From assembly GCA_041741995.1 (NCBI GenBank), contig JBGSJN010000068.1:1-13578 (forward strand): DNA of 13,578 bases, read 5' to 3'. A program made the position numbers and the translations under genes. The DNA is from WTXA01 sp041741995. GTDB taxonomy: Bacteria; Bacillota; TC1. The notes beneath the pieces are model-generated. The model had not been told where the DNA came from, did not search any database, and saw only the letters and a list, made by a program, of their open reading frames with translations. This document shows, one piece after another, positions 5,959 through 13,114 of this stretch (its first letter is position 1; every line of letters starts with the position of its first letter).

Positions 5959-7296
5959 CTAGATTCCATAATCCTTTAAATTAACATCCGGATATGATAC
6001 TCTCTCATATGCCTTACTACCATCATCCAAGGTAGCATCAATAGCCATTTTAGTCTGAACTCCTCTTGAATCTGACGAAAGATCAAGTTCATGGCCCTGA
6101 GAATTTGGTACATAGAAAATATCTCTTTCAGGTATTACCCTATTAGACATCGCCCACATAATATCAGCAGGATTATAGATATCAACATCACCATCCACAA
6201 CAATGACATTCTTGATATTAACATAGGTCATCATTGCTGCCAGTGCAATATTCTTAGGCTCTCCTGGATTTTTTTTCTTAATTTTGACAAGAGCCAGAAA
6301 ACCAGCACCATATGGAGGAATATGAACATCAATAACCCCTTTACTAACATAAGTAGTAAACTTTTTCAATAAAGGCTCCCTAGGTAAAACATTACCAAGA
6401 TTAATATGCTCAAAAGAAGCTCCATTAATAGTTTGATATATAGCATTCTTTCTATGAGTGATTGCTGTAACTTTAATTACAGGGCTAGACCAAGGTTCAC
6501 TATAGTGTCCGGTAAACTCTCCCAATGGCCCTTCTTCTTCTCTAATATCAGGAAGAATAAGTCCCTCTATTACAAATTCAGCAGTACTTGGCACCATAAT
6601 ATCATTAGTAATAGACTTAACAACTTTTATAGGCTCTCCTCTAATAGCTCCTGCTATTTCAGTTTCATCTCCATCATATCGAAGACCGGCCCCAATATAT
6701 ATTACTGGATCAGCCCCAATTACTATAGAAATCGGAAGTGGCTTTCCTAAGCTTTCTGCTTCATTATAGAAGTCCTTAAGATGACGCCACTCGTTGATCA
6801 TTATGCTCAACTTATCCTTGCCTTTAACCTGCATCCTTTGGAATGATAAATTTTGTACTGTGCCATTGATTTCCTTACCAACAATAACCCCGCTTGTTAT
6901 AAAAGGTCCACCGTCTTTTGGTGCGTGAATTGGAATTGGAACATAACTTAAATCAATATCATCACCAGTTATTACCACATCATGACAAGGTGCTTCTTTA
7001 ACTTCTACTGGTTTAATAGGATTATCTAGACACTTTCCTAAAAAATCGGTAATTTCTTCTTTTTCACAACCTAGGGCTAATGCTATACGATTCATAGAAC
7101 CTAACATTCCACCACAGACCTCGAAACCTTTGCCTTTAACCTTCTTAAAATATGGAGCTGGTCCTTCTTTTTTTTCTAATGTTGCAATTACAGCAGCTAG
7201 TTCATGTTTCCAGTCAACTTCCTTTTCAATATAGGCTACTTCGTTATTTTCCTCTAGTACTTTTAAAAATGATCTTAAATCAACAATCTTATTCAT
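5959..7296 (-). CDS. UbiD-family prenyl-FMN-dependent (de)carboxylase
   Basis: A 445-residue UbiD-family enzyme. These use prenyl-FMN, Mn2+ and K+ to reversibly decarboxylate aromatic, heteroaromatic or alpha,beta-unsaturated acids. The E-R-E catalytic set is present: R154 in NLSFQRMQV, then E255 and E260 in EEGPLGEFTGHY. Other family blocks are DLSYVPIPIHAPKDGG (115-130), INEWRH, LPREPLL and IVVDGDVDIYNPADIMWA. Substrate cannot be read from sequence: characterised members act on phenolic acids, cinnamates, pyrrole-2-carboxylate and furan dicarboxylate. The start has AGGAGG a few bases upstream. It lies 41 bp after an amidohydrolase gene and 18 bp before ubiX. The context suggests catabolism rather than quinone synthesis, since no other quinone gene is near. 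Confidence 0.93.
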   Translation of the reverse strand: MNKIVDLRSFLKVLEENNEVAYIEKEVDWKHELAAVIATLEKKEGPAPYFKKVKGKGFEVCGGMLGSMNRIALALGCEKEEITDFLGKCLDNPIKPVEVKEAPCHDVVITGDDIDLSYVPIPIHAPKDGGPFITSGVIVGKEINGTVQNLSFQRMQVKGKDKLSIMINEWRHLKDFYNEAESLGKPLPISIVIGADPVIYIGAGLRYDGDETEIAGAIRGEPIKVVKSITNDIMVPSTAEFVIEGLILPDIREEEGPLGEFTGHYSEPWSSPVIKVTAITHRKNAIYQTINGASFEHINLGNVLPREPLLKKFTTYVSKGVIDVHIPPYGAGFLALVKIKKKNPGEPKNIALAAMMTYVNIKNVIVVDGDVDIYNPADIMWAMSNRVIPERDIFYVPNSQGHELDLSSDSRGVQTKMAIDATLDDGSKAYERVSYPDVNLKDYGI

Positions 7297-7337
7297 GCTT
7301 CCTCCTATGATTAAATATATATTTTATTTTTATTCTT

Positions 7338-8708
7338 TTATTTATTTCCTAAATTATCAACTTTTTCCTTAAGTAACTTGGCTGAATAAATACTGTCCTC
7401 AATTATCTTTTCTTCGTCACCGAATACTATCTTTCCATCTTTTAGAACTTCCTGTCCATTAACTAATACCTTTTCTATTGCCCTATAATCTCCTGAGTAG
7501 ACAAAAGAAGCTAACCCATCATGGGCAGGACTTGTTTTAAAGCTTTTGTTAGGGTTAAATATTAGAAAGTCTGCTTTCTTACCTATTTCCAGTGAACCTA
7601 TCGTATCTTCCATACCTAAGCACTTAGCCCCTTCAATAGTGGCCATCTTTAAAACATCATAGGCCTTAATACAATCTGCTCTCTTATAGTGATTACGTTG
7701 TAGAAGTACAGTTGTTTTTAGAACTTCTATCATATCATTACTATTGTTTGAGGCAGCTCCATCAGTTCCAAGACCTACTGTTATTCCTTTTTTCATCATT
7801 TCTATAACTGGTGCGGTACCAGAGCCCAGGTACATATTACACACAGGATTATGGGCTACCTTTACCTCATATTTTTTATAGATATCAAGTTCTTCATCTG
7901 TTACATGTACACTATGTACCGCTAAAAGATCAGGTCCTAAAAAGTTCTTTTCAATATAGTAGTCCATTGCTTTTTTATTAAATTTATCAAGACAAACTTG
8001 ATTATCAGCTTCAGTTTCAAACATGTGCATCATTATTGGTGTTTTTGTGTTTGTAGCAAAGTTTCTTGTTTCTTCTAGTCCTTTATCTGAGAAGGTCCAT
8101 ATTGCTGCTGGTGCTAACCAGACTTTTATCATACTATCTTCTTTCTCATACTTTTCCTTCAGGTAGCTTATTTCCGCAAAAACATCTTCTACATTCTCGT
8201 TCATATTGGAAACACCCATGTTTTCTCCAGCGTCTCTAAATCCTCTGCCGTAAACTAGGCGTATGCCCATTTCCTTGGCGGTTTTTATTTCTACTTCAGA
8301 AAGTCCTTTGACTGGGTGGAATTGCATAAAATCCGCAACAGTTGTAACCCCTGTTTTTAAGGCTTCACAAATACCATGTCTTACACCATTGGCCAAATGT
8401 TCTTCTGTTAAATTCATGGCTATAGGTGCTAATACCTTTGGCCACCAGTCTTTTAGATTCAGGTCACTGCCTAAGCCCTTAAAAAGCCCCTGGTATAGAT
8501 GAGTGTGGGTGTTTATGAGTCCTGGAAAGATAAATTTACCTAAACCATCTTCTAATTTAATATTTTCCCCTAAGCACATTTGTTCAATATCCTGGCTTGG
8601 GCCTATAGCTATGATTATATCATCATCACAAAGCATACCACCATCTTCTATAATTCCTGCTTCGTTATCCATTGTATAGATGTTGAAATGAATAAATCCT
8701 TTAATCAT
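7338..8708 (-). CDS. amidohydrolase-superfamily deaminase/hydrolase (ATZ/TRZ, SAH-deaminase-like)
   Basis: A 456-residue metal-dependent hydrolase of the ATZ/TRZ and SAH/MTA-deaminase branch. Metal ligands are visible: H68 and H70 in NTHTH, H228 in MMHMFETEADN, H265 or H268 in AVHSVH, and D316 in GLGTDGAASNN. HNPVCNMYLGSG carries the conserved H286. The N-terminal small beta domain and C-terminal GSLEIGKKADFLIFN strand are typical of cytosolic deaminases. Related enzymes deaminate guanine, 8-oxoguanine, adenosyl compounds, cytosine or s-triazines; SsnA, encoded in gut purine-degradation clusters, belongs to the same broad group. The exact substrate is unknown. It lies 11 bp after the flavoprotein gene with AAGGAG 7 nt before the ATG, so it is in the same operon, upstream of ubiD and ubiX. 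Confidence 0.9.
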   Translation of the reverse strand: MIKGFIHFNIYTMDNEAGIIEDGGMLCDDDIIIAIGPSQDIEQMCLGENIKLEDGLGKFIFPGLINTHTHLYQGLFKGLGSDLNLKDWWPKVLAPIAMNLTEEHLANGVRHGICEALKTGVTTVADFMQFHPVKGLSEVEIKTAKEMGIRLVYGRGFRDAGENMGVSNMNENVEDVFAEISYLKEKYEKEDSMIKVWLAPAAIWTFSDKGLEETRNFATNTKTPIMMHMFETEADNQVCLDKFNKKAMDYYIEKNFLGPDLLAVHSVHVTDEELDIYKKYEVKVAHNPVCNMYLGSGTAPVIEMMKKGITVGLGTDGAASNNSNDMIEVLKTTVLLQRNHYKRADCIKAYDVLKMATIEGAKCLGMEDTIGSLEIGKKADFLIFNPNKSFKTSPAHDGLASFVYSGDYRAIEKVLVNGQEVLKDGKIVFGDEEKIIEDSIYSAKLLKEKVDNLGNK

Positions 8709-8719
8709 TTATTAGCTCC

Positions 8720-9322
8720 TTACTCATCTCTTTTAAATCTAAGCATCAGTTCCACTAGTTTATTTACTAATTGCTGGCCCTGTTGCATTGCGTATTCGTC
8801 TTCTGCAGCTCCTGTCTCTTTTTGATCCTTGGACCAAAGATAAGCTCCTGCATATCCACCGCTTTCGTTACTTATTATATTTATGCCTCTGGACATCATC
8901 ATGTTTATTAGGCTGGCTACTGCAATTTCTTGTCCGCCGTTTCTTCTTCCTCCTGTTGACATGGCTACTCCAAACTTGTCTCTTAGTCTTGTTGGTGCCA
9001 GGTGGAATATTGGTCTCATTCTGCTAAAGAAAGCATGTATCTGAGGTGTTGCCCCGTAGGCATAGACAGGTGTTGCTATAACAAATGCATCAGCTGTCAG
9101 GAACTGTTCTAGTAGTTCATTCATATCGTCTTTTATGATACATGGTTTTTTATTTTTTCTGCAATAATCACAATTGTTACATGGTGCTATTTTCTTGCCT
9201 TTTAAGAACATGTATTCTACTTGTATGTCATCTCTGTTTTCAAATGGTTTTAGTGATTCTTTTAATAAGTATTCTGTGGCACCTTTTCTGGGACTACCAC
9301 AAATTCCTAGTACTTTTAGCAT
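8720..9322 (-). CDS. iron-sulfur flavoprotein / NAD(P)H-dependent FMN reductase family
   Basis: A 200-residue flavodoxin-fold protein. The FMN phosphate loop GSPRKGATEYLL (9-20) and the TPVYAYGATPQIHAFFSR segment fit the NADPH-dependent FMN reductase family. Between them is the compact cysteine motif C48-x2-C51-x2-C54-x6-C61, the kind that binds a [4Fe-4S] cluster in archaeal and clostridial iron-sulfur flavoproteins (Isf). It may pass electrons between ferredoxin and an oxidoreductase, or reduce flavin; partners are inferred only. The start has AAGGAG 7 nt before the ATG. It is the first gene of the operon with the amidohydrolase, ubiD and ubiX. No clear promoter was seen in the 270 bp upstream. 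Confidence 0.88.
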   Translation of the reverse strand: MLKVLGICGSPRKGATEYLLKESLKPFENRDDIQVEYMFLKGKKIAPCNNCDYCRKNKKPCIIKDDMNELLEQFLTADAFVIATPVYAYGATPQIHAFFSRMRPIFHLAPTRLRDKFGVAMSTGGRRNGGQEIAVASLINMMMSRGINIISNESGGYAGAYLWSKDQKETGAAEDEYAMQQGQQLVNKLVELMLRFKRDE

Positions 9323-9594
9323 TTTCCTGCTCCTTTATTGTATATTATGACTCCTAATTTATATTGTGTGTGGAGTTATATGCATAGTTAGGTTTATTTC
9401 TTTATTAATCTATTATACTATTATTTTTTTCTTATTATCCATCTAATTATATTCTAATTTCTTTAATGTAGTGCGGGATTTAAGCCCGCACTACTTAAAT
9501 TTTGATTTATTTTCTGTTTTGTTTATTTAATATTAATTGATCTAGACATTGATTACATTAAACCTATTAAATATTATTTTACTTTTTAATCCTC
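9323..9594. other. 272-bp intergenic region, AT-rich
   Basis: No open reading frame is supported here. It contains the 9468-9494 hairpin, a small TATGCATA palindrome (9379-9386) and long A/T runs. A promoter for the flavoprotein operon is expected in the left half, but no pair of boxes with good spacing was found. Confidence 0.6.
9468..9494 (-). terminator. GC-rich hairpin downstream of the BMP lipoprotein gene
   Basis: A perfect 10-bp stem (9468-9477 with 9485-9494) has a 7-nt loop and is GC-rich in an otherwise AT-only stretch. It lies 100 bp after the lipoprotein stop. In the minus direction it lacks a T-tract (ATTAAAG follows), while the plus side is T-richer, so terminator function is likely but not certain. 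Confidence 0.5.
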
Positions 9595-10593
9595 TTATCT
9601 TAACTCTGCTGGAGCTAATTTTAGAACATCAATTTCTCCAGATGTTAGTTTTTCTTTTATATCATCCATTTCGTCTTTTACATCTTCAGGAATCTTAGAT
9701 TCTAATACAGGGCTATATATCAAGTCAACAATACCTTCTTTAACTCCATACATAATAGCTCCTACTTTATATGTTCCCTCATGAATTTCTTTTGCTACTT
9801 GCAAGATAGATAATGACATTTCTACTTGTGTGCTGGCAATTAATGAATTTTTATAAGTATCAAATTCACCAGAAATTGAAGCTATAGCATATGTGCCTTT
9901 TTCCTCAGATGCCACTGCTACTCCTCTTCCGGCTGCATTTGCGCTATACATTAGAACATCAGCTCCTTGGCTAATGAAAATTAATGCTTGTTCTTTAGCT
10001 TTATTGGCATCTTCTGTAGTTCCAATTACGCCTTCCATAACTTTTATATTAGGATTAACATACTTAGCACCTAATACAAATCCGCCTAAACTTCTTTTGA
10101 AAGTTGGGATTTCAGTTCCTATAATTCCACCAACTGTATTTGTTTTTGTCATCAATGCTGCTAAAGCACCTTGAAGGAATCCTGCTTGTAAGTTAAAGTT
10201 ACTTACTGATCCAAGATTCTTGCCGTTAGTTACAGTTGAACTAGTAACAATGAAATATGTGTCAGGAAACTCATCAGCTACCGCCATAGCAGCATCGCCA
10301 AATTCAAAGCCATGACCAATAACAATTTTGTTACCGCTTTTTGCAAAGTCTCTGAATACTTTTTCATAATCTGATGGTTTAGTATTTTCATTTACTGAAA
10401 TTGTTGCATCTAGTTTGTCTTCAATCATTAGTAGACCATCGTAAGCTTTTTGACTCCAACCACCATCAGTTTTAGATCCTGGAATTGCTAGGGCAACTTT
10501 GAACTCCTCTTTTGATTCTGCAGTTTTTCCACAACCAACTAATATCATAGCTGTGAATACTGCAAGAACCAACAATAATGCTTTTTTCATCAT
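9595..10593 (-). CDS. BMP-family ABC-transporter substrate-binding lipoprotein
   Basis: A 332-residue exported lipoprotein. The N-terminus has MMKK, a hydrophobic core (5-18) and lipobox LVGC with C21 as lipidated Cys. The mature part is a BMP/Med (PnrA-like) periplasmic-binding fold: VALAIPGSKTDGGWSQKAYDG opens the first lobe, and VGGIIGTEIPTFKRSLGGFVLGA and ADVLMYSANAAGRGV are family blocks. Relatives bind purine nucleosides (Treponema PnrA) or free purine bases, which fits the neighbouring hydroxylase and deaminase genes; the ligand here is inferred. No ATPase or permease gene is in the window, so it must use components encoded elsewhere. The start has GGAGG 6 nt before the ATG. A leader with several hairpins precedes it. 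Confidence 0.92.
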   Translation of the reverse strand: MMKKALLLVLAVFTAMILVGCGKTAESKEEFKVALAIPGSKTDGGWSQKAYDGLLMIEDKLDATISVNENTKPSDYEKVFRDFAKSGNKIVIGHGFEFGDAAMAVADEFPDTYFIVTSSTVTNGKNLGSVSNFNLQAGFLQGALAALMTKTNTVGGIIGTEIPTFKRSLGGFVLGAKYVNPNIKVMEGVIGTTEDANKAKEQALIFISQGADVLMYSANAAGRGVAVASEEKGTYAIASISGEFDTYKNSLIASTQVEMSLSILQVAKEIHEGTYKVGAIMYGVKEGIVDLIYSPVLESKIPEDVKDEMDDIKEKLTSGEIDVLKLAPAELR

Positions 10594-10642
10594 AATTTAC
10601 CTCCATTGTTTTTTTGTTTTGTGAGTTTAATCAATGTCTATC

Positions 10643-10694
10643 CCTATATTTCTATAGGATTTATAAGAACTCCTTTTTAGAATTGATAGGAGTT
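10643..10694 (-). promoter_or_regulatory. two small hairpins in the leader of the BMP gene
   Basis: CCTATA-GAAA-TATAGG (10658-10643, minus strand) forms a 6-bp stem capped by a GNRA-type GAAA tetraloop. Upstream of it, AACTCCT and AGGAGTT (10694-10688 and 10674-10668) form a 7-bp inverted repeat. Either could be an operator or leader-RNA structure. They do not match a riboswitch class I recognise. Confidence 0.4.
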
Positions 10695-10722
10695 AATATC
10701 ATAAATATTTTTCTCAATTCAA
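10693..10722 (-). promoter_or_regulatory. weak candidate promoter of the BMP gene
   Basis: On the minus strand TTGAAT (10722-10717) and TATTAA (10698-10693) are 18 bp apart, giving a leader of about 90 nt. The -10 box overlaps one arm of the 10668-10694 inverted repeat. It is a weak match in AT-rich DNA. Confidence 0.3.
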
Positions 10723-10745
10723 TTATTTAGTATTTGATATAACGC

Positions 10746-10839
10746 CTTGGTCCTTGATGAGGTAATTTTAGCTTTAGGAGGAAAACTAAATTAAATCGGC
10801 GGCCTGATTAAAGTCAATATTACCTCATCAAGAACCAAG
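10746..10839. repeat. 94-bp stem-loop element with 21-bp inverted repeats
   Basis: Arms at 10746-10766 and 10819-10839 pair over 21 positions with a single C/A mismatch on the plus strand, which is a G-U pair in minus-strand RNA. The 52-nt interior can pair further (CTTTA with TAAAG, AGG with CCT) and includes a GC-rich patch near 10797-10804. No T-tract follows on either side, so it is not a standard terminator. It could be a MITE-like or REP-like element, or a structured leader or 3' RNA. Confidence 0.75.
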
Positions 10840-10857
10840 ATATTTGATTTGAATATA

Positions 10858-13113
10858 TTATTCTTTTAATATAGCAAGTATTTTTTCTGGCTTGGCAGGA
10901 TATTGGTATATATTTTTACCAATTGCATTGCTTATAGCATTTATTACAGTTGATGCTACTGGTACTGTTGATGATTCTCCAATTGATTTAGCTCCATATG
11001 GACCTCCAAAGTCTCCTTCTTCAATAAAAGCTGTTTTAATATTAGGCATTTCATTTGCATGAAGCATATGATATTTCTTAAAACTATCAGAAGTAACCTT
11101 CCCATTTTTATCTATTGTTATCTCCTCAGATAGAGCATATCCAAGACCCATATGTATTCCACCGTGAAGTTGTCCCTCAATAATCATAGGATTAATTACC
11201 CTGCCAACATCATGAATTGCTACATAATCCAAAACTTTAACCTTACCAGTTTCTGTATCAACCAATACATCGGCAAAGTGAGCACCATATGAACCTGGAA
11301 GAGCTACAGAAGCGTAAGTACAAGCTTCAATAAAGTCCTCCTGATGTTTTTCGTGAACATAACTTACTAGATCAATAAACTTTATTGGATCACATTTAAG
11401 CTGAGTTGTAGATATTTCCTTGTTGCCGAATACTAGAGTATCTTCCTTAACTCTTAGGTATTCTGCTGCATATTTAGTTAGGCGTTCTTTCATTTGTAGA
11501 GCTACCTTGTATGCTGCACCACCTTCAACAAATAAACCTCTGCTGGCGCTTTCACCATTTGACCAGCCACCAACGTCTGTATTACCGTGAATTGATCTTA
11601 TATCAGAAACCTCAAGTCCTAGAACTTCAGCAACTATTTGTTTTAAAGAAATAATACAGCCATTCCCCATCTCATGTGAGCAGACACTAAGTAAAGCTGT
11701 TCCGTCTTCATTTAAACGAAGAGTAGTGGCTGTCATATCTCTGTCTATACCAAATACTCCATTACCATGGCAGGCAACACTCATACCTTTACCGTAAAGA
11801 TAGCGTCCATTTTCTCTAACTTCTCTGATTGGCTTTTTATCCCATTCAAACATCTCCATACCCTTGTGCATAGCATCCTTTGGACGAGGATTTCCTAGGG
11901 ATTTTTTAGATAATTGTTCAATACCGTCAGGGTCTACTAGATTTTTTTCATAAAACTCTGTAATATCTATATTTAAATCTTTTGCTATTTCATTATATTG
12001 TCCACAAATTGCAGCAAATACTTGTGGGGAACCATAACCTCTCATCGCACTACCGATAGGGTTGTTAGTATTAACTGATGAGCCCTTGAACTTCATGTTT
12101 GGACATTTGATCATTTTATAAAACTTTGATGACATAGCTCCTAGTATCATAGGCCCTCCAGTAGTAGCATATGAACCAGAGTTAGTTATCATATCCATAT
12201 ATTGGGCAACTATTATCCCATCTTTATTTACTCCTGTCTTAAGTGTTGCCTTTGCTCCTTGTCTGGTATTAGTTCCGACAATATTTTCCCTACGGTTGTA
12301 ACGCAATGTTACTGGTCTTCCTGTTTTCATAGCTAATAGAACTGGTATTCCTCTATTGCTATAGTCACTTCTGTTTCCAAAGCCACCACCAACAGCAGGT
12401 GTAATCACTCTAATATTGTTCATCGGTATATTGAATAGTTCTGAAGTTATTTGTTTATGCTGAACACTCTTTTGACTAGGAGCCCAGATAGTTAGTAATC
12501 CATCTGGATTATAAGATGCAGTTACTGCTAAATTTTCTATCATACCATGATGAACGGCTGGTACATAATAGGTTGATTCATAAATCTTGTAACTATTATT
12601 AAATCCTGCATCAACATCACCAGAACTTTTTTCCATTTTAAATTGTAAGTTGTTGTTGCCGTTGATATCAGGTGCACCTGGTGTCATAGCTTCATCAATA
12701 GTCAGTACTGCAGGTAACACCTCATATTCAACTTTTATTAGTTTAACTGCCTGTGCAGCTATTTCAACTGTTTCAGCAGCGACAGCAGCTACTCTATCTC
12801 CTACATATCTAACAATACGAGGAAATAGATACTCATCCATAATTGGTTTATGACCTATATACTTAATTACACTATTAAAGGCTATAAGTGGTGTATTAAA
12901 GGTATGAGCAACAGCCACTACACCTGTTAGTGCTTCAGCTTCAGTTGTATCAATGCTGATAACCCTAGCATGAGCATGAGGAGAGAAGAGCATCTTGGCA
13001 TGAAGTTCATGAGGATGCTTTAAATCTGCTGTATAACGCAATGCTCCAGTTACTTTTAAAGCTGCATCTTGTATAGGAAATGATTTTCCTATTTGATTAA
13101 AATTATCTTTCAT
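10858..13113 (-). CDS. xanthine-dehydrogenase-family molybdopterin-binding subunit
   Basis: A 751-residue large subunit of a molybdenum hydroxylase, with the aldehyde oxidase/xanthine dehydrogenase a/b hammerhead (about 15-130) followed by the molybdopterin-binding domain. Expected catalytic residues are present: Q214 in APSQ, R358 in AMRGYGSPQ and the Mo-site base E713 in SIGES. GQLHGGIHMGLGYALSEE (648-664 region) binds the pterin. The substrate-side motif is GGGFGNRS (242-249) where classical xanthine dehydrogenases have GGFGGKE, and EMGNG (481-485) replaces the common EMGQG, so xanthine is not assured as substrate. Length is normal. It follows the [2Fe-2S] subunit gene by 1 bp with GGAGGA inside that gene's end. 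The FAD subunit is not in the window and may lie beyond the right edge. Confidence 0.93.
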   Translation of the reverse strand: MKDNFNQIGKSFPIQDAALKVTGALRYTADLKHPHELHAKMLFSPHAHARVISIDTTEAEALTGVVAVAHTFNTPLIAFNSVIKYIGHKPIMDEYLFPRIVRYVGDRVAAVAAETVEIAAQAVKLIKVEYEVLPAVLTIDEAMTPGAPDINGNNNLQFKMEKSSGDVDAGFNNSYKIYESTYYVPAVHHGMIENLAVTASYNPDGLLTIWAPSQKSVQHKQITSELFNIPMNNIRVITPAVGGGFGNRSDYSNRGIPVLLAMKTGRPVTLRYNRRENIVGTNTRQGAKATLKTGVNKDGIIVAQYMDMITNSGSYATTGGPMILGAMSSKFYKMIKCPNMKFKGSSVNTNNPIGSAMRGYGSPQVFAAICGQYNEIAKDLNIDITEFYEKNLVDPDGIEQLSKKSLGNPRPKDAMHKGMEMFEWDKKPIREVRENGRYLYGKGMSVACHGNGVFGIDRDMTATTLRLNEDGTALLSVCSHEMGNGCIISLKQIVAEVLGLEVSDIRSIHGNTDVGGWSNGESASRGLFVEGGAAYKVALQMKERLTKYAAEYLRVKEDTLVFGNKEISTTQLKCDPIKFIDLVSYVHEKHQEDFIEACTYASVALPGSYGAHFADVLVDTETGKVKVLDYVAIHDVGRVINPMIIEGQLHGGIHMGLGYALSEEITIDKNGKVTSDSFKKYHMLHANEMPNIKTAFIEEGDFGGPYGAKSIGESSTVPVASTVINAISNAIGKNIYQYPAKPEKILAILKE

Positions 13114-13114
13114 T

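Noticed and set aside
6091..6750. Plus-strand open frames opposite ubiD, and similar ones opposite other genes
   Set aside because: They are antisense shadows of well-supported genes, lack ribosome sites and have no recognisable protein character.
10732..10847. TATTTGAT on both sides of the long inverted repeat as a target-site duplication
   Set aside because: The copies are not at equal distance from the arms and the DNA is very AT-rich, so chance is likely.
10594..10857. Purine or molybdenum-cofactor riboswitch upstream of the BMP gene or near the hydroxylase
   Set aside because: The conserved core sequences and junction layout that I know for these classes could not be found.
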